In this document: one piece after another, positions 23,140 through 35,440 of the stretch
How the letters are laid out: every line of letters starts with the position of its first letter
How positions within the stretch are numbered: the stretch's first letter is position 1
NCBI GenBank assembly: GCA_050084985.1
Contig: JBITNC010000001.1
Span: 57,722,001 to 57,786,000 of the forward strand
Length of the DNA: 64,000 nucleotides
Source of the DNA: Nageia nagi
Lineage: Eukaryota > Pinophyta
Direction: 5' to 3'
Program-made: the position numbers and the translations under genes
Notes under the pieces: generated by a model
Seen by the model: only the letters and a program-made list of their open reading frames with translations
Databases searched by the model: none
What the model was told of the DNA's origin: nothing

Positions 23140-24863
23140 TGAAGTCCTTGAATGAGCAAAAGGTGGTAGGAAAGTGCATTCATGGGGGTTTCTAGTCAAT
23201 CTTCAAGTTATAAGTCAAATCCTATCTAAGAAAAGATCAAAAGTAACATGAAAGAGATAAAAATATAAAATACTAAACATGAAAATGTAAATAACATGAA
23301 AAATAAACTAAACTAATTAGCTTAGGCATCATTGCATAGGTAGTAATCCATAGCTAAGACTGAGAATGGAACAACTATCTCACTCTTGGGGTCTCATAAT
23401 TGCAATACATAGCCACAACTTCAGATAAAGTATCATACATAATAATCAAAAAATAAGAAAATTGTCACATAATTCAAAGGAAAAAACATCTTCACATTGC
23501 ATTATCATATATGAAAGCAATTCTTATAATGTGCAACTTTGCTAAAATGTTTGACTTGTTGGACTTCTAATAGTACACTATTTATAATATTTTCTTTATA
23601 ATGGATGGTTGTCCACCATTAATAACTATATATACCCCTTTGAATAAAGATAGAATACACTTAAATATTTACAATATTTACAAAAGATTCTATAACTATA
23701 ATTAATTATGAAGCATGTTCTAGATGCAACATCTATTCTTGGAATTTGTAGATCTTCAATATTGTACCTTTCTAGCTGAAATTAGTCATCTTTATCTTTT
23801 AACATGGTTAATCCATATCTATTTCTAAATTTATGAGGTATGGTGTGTTGTTTATATAAGTACAATCAATCCATTTTAGCAATCAATGGTCTACCAACTC
23901 TCTACAATCATTAAATGCTCATGTCTATAGTTTTGATGCTGAATACTAAAGGGTGAAGAGAAGATGTAACCTTTCAAACTTGAGAGTGAACTACTACTAC
24001 CATGTGGAAATGAGTTGCAATTGATATTTTAATAGAGTCCCAAGGATCATACACCCTTGATTAGGTGTAATCAGATGTTCACCTCCTCTTATAGTCTTTA
24101 CTTAATGTGGATAGGTCTTACTATACTTTGACGGGTATTACTAAAACTAGATACTACTTGTGGACTTACTACCCATTGATTTTCTCCAAAAATTCTAATT
24201 TCATCACTCAAAATTGGTGAGGTTTAGTGAATGTAGTGCTATGAAAATCTCCCATTATGAAGACTTTCAAGACTACCCACTGATGAAGCCATTTGGAGCT
24301 CACTGCTTTTTGCCAAAAAGTATGATATCATCGCTAGAATTTTGTGGGTCCAACTTCACTTTGAATTTTTTGAAAATACCCACTATAACTTAACCAAAAC
24401 AAACTTTACATACAATAGGACCTAAAAATAAGACCTGAATTATTAGAAAAAAATATAAGTAACTTAACTCTCAATAGGGCTCGAAATTGACATAGACAAA
24501 TTCATAGACTCTATACAACATAATACCCAAAAATAATGTAGCTGATTTCTACAAAATGAGGCTATTTATAGAATATGAATTACATACATAAATTGGAAAT
24601 GAATTAGATAACCCTTATAAATAACACCCTCCTTGAACAAAATGGTGGTATTAAGTGACCTATTAACTAAGACTCAAACTATACCAACATGACCTAGAAA
24701 GCAAAATTTAGCCCAACTAAGAAAATATACAGTACTTGACTCTTGGGAAAAATATTAAGAATATACAATAGATACTCAATAATGGAAGGAAAATAAGAAA
24801 TGAGAAATATTAAAGTAATTTTATTTGTAGGGGAAAATGAATGAATGAAAGAATGTTACTGCA
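23140..24863 (-). repeat. 5' LTR of element 2
   Basis: It is bounded on the plus strand by TGAAGTCC at the left, next to the primer-binding site, and by GTTACTGCA at the right, where similarity to the 3' LTR copy stops. The right half matches 6673-7415. The left half matches the LTR fragment at 32031-33490 (shared AGCAAAAGGTGGT, GTAATCCATA and CATAGCCACAACTT). At about 1.7 kb it is a long LTR, in the range of Tat elements. Confidence 0.78.
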
Positions 24864-26117
24864 AGAGTTTGATTCTACAAAACTAATAGTGAGCTAACCC
24901 TTAGCGTTGGACCTGTAAGTATGTGTTCATGATAATTTCAATAGAAAATCTCAACTTTAAGAATAAGTTTGATAGTGTTTTTTATAGACTTTTTCATGAA
25001 ATCAAAAAAAAATTTAGATAAAAGAGTGTAGATTTCAAATATGTAATTTTTTTACAAATAGATTAAATTTTATATTTTTCAATTAATTTTCAATGAAACT
25101 AGTCCATATACTTGAAATATCAGGGTATCTTATTTTCTTAATAACATTTTTTAGGAATTATAAAAAATGAATTATATGGGGATAAGCTATATATAATTAT
25201 CTAAAAGATTAAAAATAAAATTTGAAAAAGGATAAATTTAGGTCAAATTATGCATGCCGAACATGAACACTTTTCAAAACAACAAACATGGATATAAAAA
25301 ATTAATAAAAAAATATTCATAAAATAATTATGGAAAAAATCAAGAACAAGCTTTAGTATATTTGGTATCTATACCCAAAATGATTTTAAAAAATACTTTG
25401 ATTTAGATCAAATTATGCCTTTTGGATATGTGCATGGTATGATCCTAAAATAATATATTTTAAAAAGTGGTTTTTATTTATCCCTATCAAAATTAAATTT
25501 CTATCACATGAGCATTAGAATAAATTACATATTTGAAAAATAGACTCTAAGCATTACATTTTCACCAAATGTAAAACTTGATATCCAAATTTCTCATTCC
25601 TGTGAATGTCAATGCTAGAAAGTAACAATTTTAGCATAAGGATAGTTCAAGTGAAAACATCAAGAATGTTTGTTAAACCTTTAACAAAGGTAGGTATTCA
25701 TATATTTGTTTGAAATATATATTTGAAATTTATCCAATAAATAAAGAATCACCTTAATTGAATGCCTTCACAAAATGTTATACCTTACCAAAGATGACTA
25801 ATCTATTTTGACCTGTTCAATTAGAAATAAAATCCATAAAACTAATAAAAAAAACTTCAAAACCATTTAAGAATGAGAATTTACCAAATCCTTGCTCCAA
25901 TGATATTTAGTACTTTAATCATATGGTCTACTTTATTTCATCATATAACTTTGCATCTAATCAAAGGATCCATGGAAATAAAAGGGAATTCTAATAAACT
26001 TAAATATCTTGCTTATTTAGGTCGAATACCATTGAATTTGGGCTAGCTAATTCATAAGAGGGGTCATAGATTGATGAAAATAAAAGGTATTTTTACATTG
26101 AATATTTGAGCTATAAG
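24864..26117. other. Non-coding DNA between elements 2 and 4
   Basis: There is no coding signal. A copy of dispersed repeat R occupies about 24900-25600. The rest (25600-26117) is AT-rich and unrecognised. Confidence 0.6.
24900..25600 (+). repeat. Dispersed repeat R, copy 1
   Basis: It shares a series of blocks in order with 53332-54250 and, inverted, with 54724-55460: GTATGTGTT near the start, GAGTGTAGATTTCAAATAT, GGTCAAATTATGC, CACTTTTCAAAACAACAA, TATACCCAAAATGAT and AATAAATTACATATTTGAAA. No coding potential. Class unknown. Confidence 0.7.
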
Positions 26118-26899
26118 TGTTGATATGTATTCTGATATACCTATATTTTTATCCTAAATGAACTAAATATACATAAAGATTTAAGTATAATTTATCTAAG
26201 CTAATTAACTCATTAATATACATGAATAAGGGAATATAATAGAAATATAGTAGTGTAGTAACAAAATAACAAATTTTATTGATGTCAAGTTGTAAAATAA
26301 ACTACATAGTAACGAGAAAGGAATAAAATGAAAGATAAATACTTGCATGTCCTTACTTGTGTCATGGTTGAGAATACGATAAATGAACTTGTCAAAGGAT
26401 AGTGACCTTATTGTGTAAACTCTATGGCTAACTATAGAAGAAATACCAGCTAATCTCTAAAAGCTCAATATGGGTGCAAATGTTAGTGTGGGTGTTAGTG
26501 TTATGATAAGATAAGGTTCATCAGCAAGTATTAATAACAATAGATATGATGATAAGTCAAACTGAACATATGATCTAGAAGATGGATAGCATATATTCGC
26601 TTGAGTGATAACAAGATTCTAGTCTTAATAGGTGACATTTAGAAACACCTTAGAGTAGGGTACCGACTATTGAGATGTAATTTTGATATACTTTCCCTAG
26701 GTTAGAGATACTTATATTTATATTAGGCATGATATCACCATTTAACCCTTTGAATATAGGTTAAAATCATCCCATTGTACCTAACATAAAAAATAAGAAT
26801 ACAACCTAATAAATATATGATAATAAAGTAAAATATGATTAAATGTGATTAAACATGTATGTAAAATTGCATCTAAATGGTACCATGTTAAGGGGACTA
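26118..26899 (-). repeat. 3' LTR of element 4
   Basis: It is collinear with 51783-52551 over its whole length. Shared blocks include TAAGTATAATTTATCTAAGC, GAATATAATAGAAATATAG, GACTATTGAGATGTAAT, TGTACCTAACATAAAAAATA and CCATGTTAAGGGGA. The left boundary is TGTTGATAT, where flanks diverge. There are many substitutions, so the copy is old. Confidence 0.85.
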
Positions 26900-27717
26900 C
26901 ATTTATATATCAATAAATGCATCCCTTTGTAAGTATAATGAAATTGAATCTTGAAATAACATTATGCTTGCAAAGGAAGTAAAAGGTAAAGAGAAGAAAA
27001 TTTTGATACTTCCCTAGTTAAATTTTTCAAAATCATCAAGGATTTGATTATATTTCCACCTCTTTGCTTTAGTTATGATATGTAATGGATTGCATGTAGT
27101 AGAATCAACCAAGAGTAAAGAATGAAATCTTAAAATGAGAGACATACACCTCCAAGCACATACGTGATTATTAACTCGTAAAAGATTTATTAGTGGTAAT
27201 AAAAATAAACATCATAACATTTCATCATAAATGATATAACAATAATGTAAAAAGGATAAAATTAATACAATATGCATACATTGTATTGAAAATACTAAAT
27301 ACATAAACACTTAATGTTTCATTCTTAGATGCATACATAAAATATTATGAGAAAGGTATGCCCACATCATCATGGGGTACATGCCCCATTCCTAGATGGA
27401 ACACATGCAATCATAACCATATCTCTTAGCATCATCATGATGTATATGTCCCATTCCTAGATACAACATATGAATCATAAAGAACTACATGGTGATGGTT
27501 AGTTGAGACCCAACCAACAAAGGTGACTCAAAGATATGGTTGGTTTGAATATTTTCCAACCATGTTATGTGATACACTGGTCATCATCATGAGGTACATG
27601 CTCCATTCTTAGATATGATTTAAAGGTGATTGGTTTGAATATTTTTCCAATCATGCATTATTATAGTACCAATGTAATGTGGCCATTATATTGATGATTA
27701 GTTTAGTTCTAATAATT
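26900..27717. other. 3' untranslated part of element 4, with imperfect repeats
   Basis: No gene. Around 27363, 27431 and 27573 the motif CATCATCATG..GTACATG..CCATTC.TAGAT recurs in imperfect form. A second motif, TTGGTTTGAATATTTT, recurs near 27540 and 27630. The rest is AT-rich and unrecognised. Confidence 0.5.
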
Positions 27718-28420
27718 TGTAATCACTAGATTCTTATAAGCATACTCAAATCATCACTTATAGATTCAAACAAAAACATATTCACCATTATGAGACCCAT
27801 CAGATTGCATATAAATTCAAAATTGCACAATGTAAAACTAAAAATTAACAATCTCAATCACACACAATAATATCAACATAATGATTTACCTTGGTTCACC
27901 CATTGTGAGCTAATCCAACATGAAATTGAAACTCTCTCTTCTCACATTACAATTTTACATGCATATAGATAAATACCATCAAAATAATGGTAATACCATC
28001 TCCTACAACACTACTACAATCTCTTACAACAAGAAGAATAACTTCAAAACTAAAAAAATTTTAGATTGACCCTTGGTTTCCTTTAAATCTTTATAATCCC
28101 AAAACTTTCTAAGCTAAGATTGAAAAATTAGAGAGTAGCATGTCCTTAATAGGCATTGAAACATCTCCAAGATGTCATTTAATGATCCTAAACTACTCAA
28201 ACTACCCATATTATCAATGCCCCTTCAATCCCCATTGTTGACATCATAAAAAAAAGGTTGTTAATGGCCTAAAAATAGTATACATAGGGTGTTAATGGCA
28301 TGTTTTTTGTTATCATCACCTCCAAATTTTAGTCTTTGATCAATCTATAAGTACACATACCTTTGGAATGAAAACTTCTAGTTATAGAGATCAACCTAAA
28401 ATGATCCAATTCAGATCACA
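27718..28420 (-). repeat. 3' LTR of element 3
   Basis: The plus strand begins TGTAATCACTAGA and ends CAGATCACA. It is collinear with 34070-34799 (shared CACTTATAGATTCAAA, ATTATGAGACCCAT, GTGAGCTAATCCAACATG, CTCCAAGATGT). The next seven plus-strand bases, CCTCCTT, read AAGGAGG on the minus strand, a short polypurine tract. Confidence 0.85.
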
Positions 28421-28429
28421 CCTCCTTAA

Positions 28430-29490
28430 TGAGAAGGCATTTGGTCCCACAAATGCATAGATGAGGATACAACTCCTCTAACTTAGATTGGTCCATCCAC
28501 TTGGCTTTATTAGGCTTTTATCCCTTCAATCCAACCAACCACAGCTCTATCTCACCTCTCCTTATAGCATAAACCTCTTTTGTAATATGGAATCCTCCTT
28601 GAGTTCATACCATAGTATTAGGATGGCAAAATTTGATTTGAACCTACTTCATCTTTAGTCAACATATATGGTTCATACAATTTCAAATGTTCTACATTCA
28701 AAATCAATAGATTCATATATGTTGGTAGATTCAATCTAAAAGCATTCTCACTTACTGCTCCACAATCTCAAATGGTCCATACCTTATAGTATTCTTACAT
28801 GAGAAAAGAACAAATTTGTAGCATCTTTTTCTATTATAGTCTTCTTACATGGAATCAAAAAATACATCTTGCTAAATTTATCCATAAAAATAAATAAATA
28901 GTCATGACCCTTCTTAGTGATAGGAAATCCTCCCACAAAATCATTGAGATACACTCCCATGGATGTGAAGGTATTGGAAGTGGTTGATACAAACTCAATT
29001 TATAGTTACTTGCTTACTAATGCAATATAAAGAACACCCCCTTATGTTCTTGGCAACTTGATCTTGCATCTTTGGCCAATATACATACCTTTGCAATTTG
29101 TACAATGTCTTTCCAACACTAAAATGTCCTACAATCTTTGAAGTATGTACTTCTCTAATCATTCAATCCTTAACCTACAAGTACACATAATGCATTAAAA
29201 TAATAAATAAGTCCATTTTGCAAATAAAAATCATCCAAGCCCTCATACCTAGACCTAGATGAAGATAGTTGCTCATACACCTCTCTGAAGTCAAGATCCT
29301 ACACATATGCCTCTAAAAATGACTCAAAAAGAAAAGGAAGAGATTTTAGCACTAAGAGGGAACTCATTGGACCCTATTTGCATGTTGTTAATAGAATAAA
29401 ATTAGTGTTACATGTTGTTAACAATATGAAAATTTGTAGGTACAGGTGGTCTAGAATGTATGTTAGCAACCATATTTTATGTTCCTTTTT
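28430..29490 (-). pseudogene. Integrase of element 3, internally deleted
   Basis: The zinc-binding N-terminal domain is clear at about 28970-29140 (KIVGHFSVGKTLYKLQRYVY, WPKMQDQVAKNIRGCSLYC), followed by the first core region and KGHDYLFIFMDKFSKMYFL near 28870-28920. The sequence then passes, within about 100 bp, to the C-terminal region (RYGPFEIVEQ, then LNVEHLKLYEPYM). The segment with the second Asp and the Glu is missing. The last part, near 28440-28560 (RRGEIELWLVGLKG, WMDQSKLEELYPHL), looks like a chromodomain remnant. That last point is tentative. Confidence 0.75.
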
Positions 29491-29499
29491 TATATTTAA

Positions 29500-29860
29500 T
29501 CACAGGATGACATTGTTACAAAAAACACATCCATATATAGTGTCTAGTTTGTTCAATTTTGATTGAGTTTGTAAGTACTTTAATGGTTGGTGATCAATAT
29601 GAATGATTGTTTCTTTTTCTAGTAAGTAATGTTTCCACTTTTTAATAGCTTGAACCAATGAATACATTTCCTTATCATAATTAGGATAATTCAAAATGGC
29701 CCCACTAATTTTTTTAGAACAATAGCAAATTGGTTTATCTTCTTGTAACAAAATGGCCCCCATGGCATAGTCACTTACATCAGTATCCACTTCAAATGGC
29801 TTTTGCAAATCAAGAAGTGCTAGCATGAGTGCAATAATAATCATTTCCTTAAAGGTATCA
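29500..29860 (-). pseudogene. RNase H of element 3
   Basis: The open piece 29500-29844 is well preserved: FEVDTDVSDYAMGAILLQED, PICYCSKKISGAILNYPNYD, EMYSLVQAIKKWKHYLL and IIHIDHQPLKYLQTQSKL. These are the usual catalytic Asp/Glu blocks of a Ty3/gypsy RT-RNase H. It is one of the best coding remnants outside copia A. Confidence 0.88.
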
Positions 29861-30800
29861 AAAGATGTTTTTTGTTGTTTCCCCTCATTGGAAAACTTGC
29901 CTCTTGCAAGTTACATCATGTAAAGGTAAAGCAATATGAAAAAAAATAACAACAAACTTTCTCAAATATTTGACAACACCTAAGAAACTCCTTACTTTAG
30001 TTACATTAGTTGGCTTTGAAAAATATACTATAGCACTTACTTTACTAGGATCTATCTTAAGCTATCCATGACCAATAACATGGACCAAATACACCAAAGA
30101 CTCTCTACCAAACTTACATTTTGAATATTTTAACAACTTCTCTATAAAAAGATTGAAATACTTATCTAATATGTAAACATGTTCTTCCTAGTAGAAATTT
30201 GAATAAGAATATCATATAAATATACAACAATAAAAGAATCAATAAATAGAAGAAGAACATCATTCATTACCCTCATAAATGTGGCTAATGCATTGCAAAA
30301 ACCAAATGGAAAAAAAAATCACTCAAATAGGCCTTATCTTTTCTTGAAAGTGATCTTCCAAATTTTCATCCTAATTGATTCAAAATTGGTGATATCCACT
30401 CCTTAATTCCAACTTAGTGAAGAATGTTTCCCCTTGCAACTGATCTAAAAGATCATCTATTCGAGGAAAAGGATAATAATTATTTTATGGTGATTTTAGT
30501 AAGTGCTATATAGTCAATACACATCCTCCAAGTTTGACCCTTTTTGGGAACCAAAATAATAGGTAATCCAAATGGAGATGTACTTGGTATGATCACACCT
30601 TAATCAACAACTCCTAAATCTTATCTCCTCTTACTCTAAAACTGATTTTGATATAAAGCTATGTTGGGTAATGAAGCATCAGGTAACAACTAAATATCAT
30701 GTTGTATATCCCGCATAGGAGGTAATACCTATGGTTTCTAAATAAGTGAGTAAAATTCCAAACTAATTTTTGCATCTATTCTTCCATTTTGTACATCATG
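29861..30800 (-). pseudogene. Reverse transcriptase of element 3 (broken)
   Basis: The fingers domain is recognisable near 30500-30600 ([30 protein letters not shown]), then [20 protein letters not shown] near 30400. The catalytic motif at 30211-30222 reads Y-L-Y-D: the first Asp of YxDD has become Tyr, so the enzyme would be dead even without the stops. Confidence 0.83.
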
Positions 30801-31340
30801 AATAGCCTAAAATTAGTGTTGTATGTTGTTGATAGCATGAGATTCACCTCACCAAAAGCTCCAATTTTCACCATGATGAACACAAATATTTTAAAAGAAT
30901 TTATAAGGTGTTTTACCTAACTAGAAGTGATCAAAGGTTGATTTTTCATTTTGTTATGTGCACTAGTTAGAAATACCTTTTCATACTTTCATAAATCATA
31001 ATTTTTCACTATTCTATAATAAATAGCATCTCTATCCCACACATAAGGGTTACCAATAATAACACCATACAATTTATAAAGAACAATATCAACTAAAACT
31101 TCATCAATGTATTTTTCACAAATAGCAAATTTCAATTTCATTATTTAGTGACTTGCAAACTAGGATTGCAATGCACCCAAATCAAAGCATATGGATTTAG
31201 ATGGTTGAAAGTTTTCAATCTTAAATTACTTACTATAGACTTTGAAATCAAATTTACTTGAAAACCCATATCAACAATGTAATCCACTCTTATTTTCTTA
31301 ATTTGAATTTTGATGTGGAATAAACTTATTTTTTATTCTT
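30800..31340 (-). pseudogene. Protease-RT linker and probable protease of element 3
   Basis: This lies between the gag tail and RT, where retropepsin belongs. The minus strand near 31220-31290 reads VDYIVDMGFQVNLISK, which would fit the protease active-site region with D-M-G instead of D-T/S-G. The rest is too eroded to assign. Confidence 0.5.
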
Positions 31341-31984
31341 CAACATCTTAATATTCCTCAACCTTTTGAATGGTTGAACAATTTAGTTTCTCATCACAAT
31401 CTGAACTTCCCTCAACAATCTCACATTTAAGAACCATAACATTATTTTTCTCCTTATTATTTTTCTTATATGGACATAATTTTGGATGAAATTTAACATT
31501 TGTCATCAACATGACATATTTATCACAATGAATACAATGCCTATTAGTACCTTCTTTCTTTTTCAAAGTACTAATGGTCTTAGTTTCTTGCTTAACTTTG
31601 CCTTTATCTTGATATTTATCTTTATCTTGTGATCCCCTTGAATGAGAAGTCTTCTTGGATTCATCATATTGTCTCCTTACTTTACAATCCTCCTCTAAGT
31701 ATTATGCTTGCACACATATTTGATCAATATTAGTAAAATTAAAAAACATGATAGTCTTTTGCAAATGACTATGTAAACCTCTAATGTACATTAAATTTTG
31801 AGGATATTTTAATGAAACCCTAAGCAAAGTAGTTTGTTTCCTAAATTCCATCATGTATTCTTAAATAATTTCCCCTCTTTATTGTCTAAAGAATTTCCAT
31901 TTCATTAATTGTTTATTATGATTTCCCAATGGATAAAATTTATCTATTAACAAGTTCTTAAATTCAACCTATTTATTGGTATAA
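31341..31984 (-). pseudogene. gag of element 3, C-terminal part
   Basis: It reads VEFKNLLIDKFYPLGNHNKQ, MKWKFFRQ and EYMMEFRKQTTLLRVSLKYP, the capsid of chromovirus-type gag, then a Lys/Ser-rich tail and CIHCDKYV..FHPKLCPYKK (open piece 31348-31566). In the family the Cys block is CxHC..GH..C; here the later zinc ligands have changed. Stops include TAG just before VEF where the family has Trp. The N-terminal half continues beyond the inserted fragment, at 33500. Confidence 0.8.
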
Positions 31985-33490
31985 TGTAACCTCAAGGGTT
32001 TGGTCTAGTCATGTTCTCCATTGGCCACAATGGTAGGGTATTTGAGAGAGCAAAAGGTGGTGGGAATGTGCTTGTGTAGGTTTTCTACTCAATCTTTGAG
32101 TTGTAGGTTGATTCCTATCTATTATAAAGGTTAAAAGTAATAGAAAAGAGATAAAATGCTAAGAGTAATAGGAACATGATGAACACATTAAACTAAAAGT
32201 AAACTAAAACTATATAGCCTATGAATTGCAACACAGATAGTAATCCATAACCAAGATTAAGAATAGCAAAATATCTTCCCCTTAAGATATCCCAATCATA
32301 ATACATAGCCACAACTTAAGATAGCATCATACATAACATTCACAAAGCATAACAAATAGCCACTTGTTGTAAAGGGAAAAACATTATCAACTTGCATTAT
32401 CATATACAAAAGCATCTTACAGACTTAGGTAAATTTGCTAGAATGTTTGACCCTTTGGACTTACAACAGTTCACTATTTATACATTTTCCTTCTTAATTG
32501 GGTTGTTGTTTACCATTAATAGACATAACTACTTCCTAATTGAAAATAGTAAAGAAAACTATTTACAAAATATACAATTATGTTAGAATACACAGCGAAC
32601 AAGTATAATCAGTGTTAAGGTATGGGAATTTAAAATTTTTGAATCGTTGAACTTGTTGAGTTGTAATCCTCCTAATTTATCATTGATTTTATTCTATTGA
32701 TTCTGTAGTTGATTGAAGATGCATTATATGTAGGTTGATTGGTATGATTAGGCATTGTATTCTATTGGTAGCAACCTACTTCTATTCAATGATTAATGAT
32801 AAGCATCTTATCTCTTGGTTACATGGAATAATGAGGGAAATGCATAGTTTATCATTGAATAGCTAGGAGAAACTACTACTATCATATGGAAATGAGTCAT
32901 GGTTGACACATTGATAGAGCCTCAAGGGTTAAACACTCATGATCAAGTGGACTTGCATGTTCCTTTGTACCCATTATTCCTCCTATTTGGTGGGTTTTAT
33001 CTCTCTTTGGTAGGCTCTAATGATGGCCAAGCTTCACTTAACACCCACCAATTTTAAGCAAAAAGTGTCATGTTATCATTCAAAATTGATAGGTTCTAAT
33101 TAATTACCTTTATGAAATATCTCCTACTGAATGTGCTACTTGTTGCTAAATATTATCTTAGGAATTGTTGATTTTAGCCAAAAGTTATGATGTCATCATT
33201 CAAAATCAATGGGATTTATTTAGTTATTTTCATGAAGTATATCCTACTAAATGAGGTAGTTCTTGCTATTAATTTTCTAAAGACCTACTAATTTCATACA
33301 AAAATGGTGACATCATCACTCAAAATTGGTGGGTTTTATTATATCTACTTGCAATACTCATGAATTTTTTAGTGTTTGATAAAGAATTCCTTCTGAATTA
33401 AAAAAGTGTAATTCTTAAAGAAGGAAGTATTTACTAAACATCAAAAAATTAATTTATTCATAGTGTAATTATGAAAGAATACACAACCCA
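31985..33490 (-). mobile_element. LTR-leader fragment of the element 2 family, inside gag of element 3
   Basis: The LTR part is 32031-33490 (plus strand TGGTAGGG to ACACAACCCA). It is followed on its 5'-leader side by 46 bp starting TGTAACCTCAAGGGTTTGG, which match TGCAACCTAAGGGTTTGG next to the 5' LTR of element 2. The primer-site region reads TTGTGGCCAATGG on the minus strand. No gag-pol of this element is present, so it is a truncated insertion or deletion product. I could not find a target duplication. Confidence 0.72.
33040..33350. repeat. Three imperfect ~120-bp tandem units in the LTR fragment
   Basis: Each unit carries a version of CAAAA.GT..TG.CATCAT.CAAAAT..GGG/TTT, then CATGAA.TAT.TCCTACT.AATG. 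Related single units occur in the LTRs of element 2 near 24170 and 6680, so the LTR has expanded this segment. Confidence 0.65.
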
Positions 33491-33499
33491 AGACAATAC

Positions 33500-34050
33500 T
33501 TCTAAAAGTGTTCATGACTAAGAGTTTCTACATGGCTTTCCGACCAAACTAAAGCATGTCCATCCATATTTAATCTACCAAAAAGAGATTTTATCAATAT
33601 CATTTTCAACACCATGAATTTGGAAATAAACCTTCAATTATTTCAACTAAGTATTCAACTTTTTTGCATCAACCTCTCCACCAAAAGTAGAAGTATCACT
33701 TTGGCCTCCACCTTGAATGGAACTTGATTTTATGAAGATGATGAATTAGATCCTCTAACTTTATTTTATTACCTCTAATTGACATTTACATTTGTTCCAA
33801 TAGTTAAAAACTCAACCAAATGAACCAAATGATTCTCCATTTTCAAAAATCTCCTTTCAAAATTGGTATTTGACATGGTATAAATAATAAACTATTGCTC
33901 CTTCAAATCATCCATTTCATTCACTTTGCACCTTCGATCAATCTCAAGATCCTTTAGAATCAATTTTGGTATTTGAGATCTCCTCTTGAACATCAAAAAG
34001 CACGCTACTAATGACCTAAAATCCCTAAAAATTTCTCCTTAAATTTTGTA
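33500..34050 (-). pseudogene. gag of element 3, N-terminal part
   Basis: Near 33530-33660 the minus strand reads VYFQIHGVENDIDKISFG, then RLNMDGHALVWSESHVETL, a gypsy gag capsid motif. It is cut by the LTR-leader fragment to the left. The stretch up to the primer site is Met/Glu/Lys-rich and broken. Confidence 0.72.
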
Positions 34051-34057
34051 CACATAA

Positions 34058-34069
34058 GCTCGGATACCA
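34058..34069 (-). promoter_or_regulatory. Primer-binding site of element 3 (initiator Met tRNA type)
   Basis: The minus strand reads TGGTATCCGAGC directly after the 5' LTR. It matches TGGTATCAGAGC at 11 of 12 positions. Confidence 0.85.
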
Positions 34070-34799
34070 TGTGATCCATAATCACTGGATGCTTATGGCA
34101 TACTTAGATCCTCACTTATAGATTCAAATGAAAAAATATTCAACATTATGAGACCCATAAAATTGCATATAAATTTGAAATTACACAATGTGAAATTACA
34201 AATTAACAATGTCAATCACTCACAATAAAATCGCACATAATGATTTACCCTAGTTCACCCAATGTGAGCTAATCCAACATGGAATTGTAGCCTTCTCTTC
34301 TTATTGTCTATGAAAATTACAATATTACATGCATATAGAGAAATACCATAAAAATAATAGCAATACCATCTTCTACAACACTCCTGCAATCTCCTACAAC
34401 AAGAATAATAACTTTAGAACTATAAATTCTTGGAATAACTCTTGGTCTTCCTTCAAATCCTTACAATCCCAAAATCCCAAAACTCTTTAAGCTAAGATTG
34501 AATAATGAAGAGAGTAGCACATCCTAAAATAGGATTAGAAATGTCTCCAAGATGTTGTTTGATGATCTTGAATTGCTCAACTACCCAAGCTATCGATGCT
34601 CCTTCAACTTTCACTCTTGAATAATAAAAATGAAGGCTATTAATAGCTTATCAATAGTATATTTAGGCTATTATTAACATGGTTCTTATTACCAATCACC
34701 TTTAGATTTAATTCTTTGATTAGTATCCATGCAAAAAAACCTTTAGAATGAGTACTGTTCCTATAGAGAGCAACCTAATATGATCCAATTTGGATCACC
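34070..34799 (-). repeat. 5' LTR of element 3
   Basis: It starts TGTGATCC on the plus strand and ends TTGGATCACC, close to an 8-bp inverted end (TGTGATCC/GGATCACA) with the last base changed. It is collinear with 27718-28420 with many differences and small indels, so the insertion is old. Confidence 0.85.
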
Positions 34800-35440
34800 C
34801 AATCACCAGGATAACCCAAGAAAATGGTTTTTTTAGTCCTAACCAAATGATCATAAATAGTGATAGTTATTTAACATCCACTCAATAGTGTATCAAGAAG
34901 ATAATAAAGAATGATATGATTGAATTATAATTATATATATTGAATGTAAGAGAGTAGAGAACAATACTTGCACTTAACTTTGATGAACTATATGATTTAA
35001 TATAAAAATGTTAGCATGGTTGCTAAGCCTTGCTTTAATTCTAAACCTAAAATTATCTTGGAATTGAGGTGTGAATGTTATGAGTGATTTGATTAATGTG
35101 GGGTATTTGATAAGGAAATAGAACTCCCTAAGGTATCATTTGTATGACTAATTGAATCAATATCTTTGATTTGTAGATAACAACTAATTGAATCTTATCT
35201 AATGCTATCACATGTCCTATATAACCTAAATGTGATCCTTTATTTTTGTGATTTGCATTTTTATCTGAAATATTGTAAGAAATCTAGCATAGATGGTAAG
35301 TTGAATGACAAAATTTTTAACAAGAAGATAGCATGAGTACTAGCTTAATAGAATGTTAATAGTGCTAGGATCTTATTTTATGACCTCTACATTAATGATT
35401 GTTGAAGAATGACCTCTAAAAACTCTATGAAAAGTTTCCC
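34800..35440. other. Element 4 sequence between element 3 and integrase end
   Basis: This is AT-rich with no coding signal. It is the part of the element 4 3' untranslated region on the other side of element 3. Confidence 0.5.

Larger units (their letters stand above)
6673..24863 (-). mobile_element. Element 2: Tat-like Ty3/gypsy retrotransposon with extra ORF, split by copia A
   Basis: LTR-like sequence at 6673-7415 matches 24165-24863 over some 700 bp, bracketing a single minus-strand element. Removing copia A leaves about 13 kb. Internal order from the 5' end (right) is gag, protease, archaeal-type RNase H, reverse transcriptase, RNase H, integrase and then a roughly 3.8-kb extra coding region. 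The 3' LTR is interrupted by element 1, so its U5 side lies beyond the left edge. All coding parts carry stops. The unusual points are the RNase H order and the extra ORF, treated separately. Confidence 0.8.
27718..34799 (-). mobile_element. Element 3: chromovirus-like Ty3/gypsy retrotransposon
   Basis: LTRs at 27718-28420 and 34070-34799, an initiator-Met-type primer site and gag, protease, RT, RNase H and integrase on the minus strand make one element of about 7 kb, inserted in the 3' untranslated part of element 4. A possible target duplication is TAATT (27713-27717) against CAATC (34800-34804), equal if two C-to-T changes occurred. Its gag is interrupted by an LTR-leader fragment of the element 2 family. 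The integrase middle is missing. The RT/RNase H and integrase sequence style and the tRNA primer point to a chromovirus. Confidence 0.85.
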
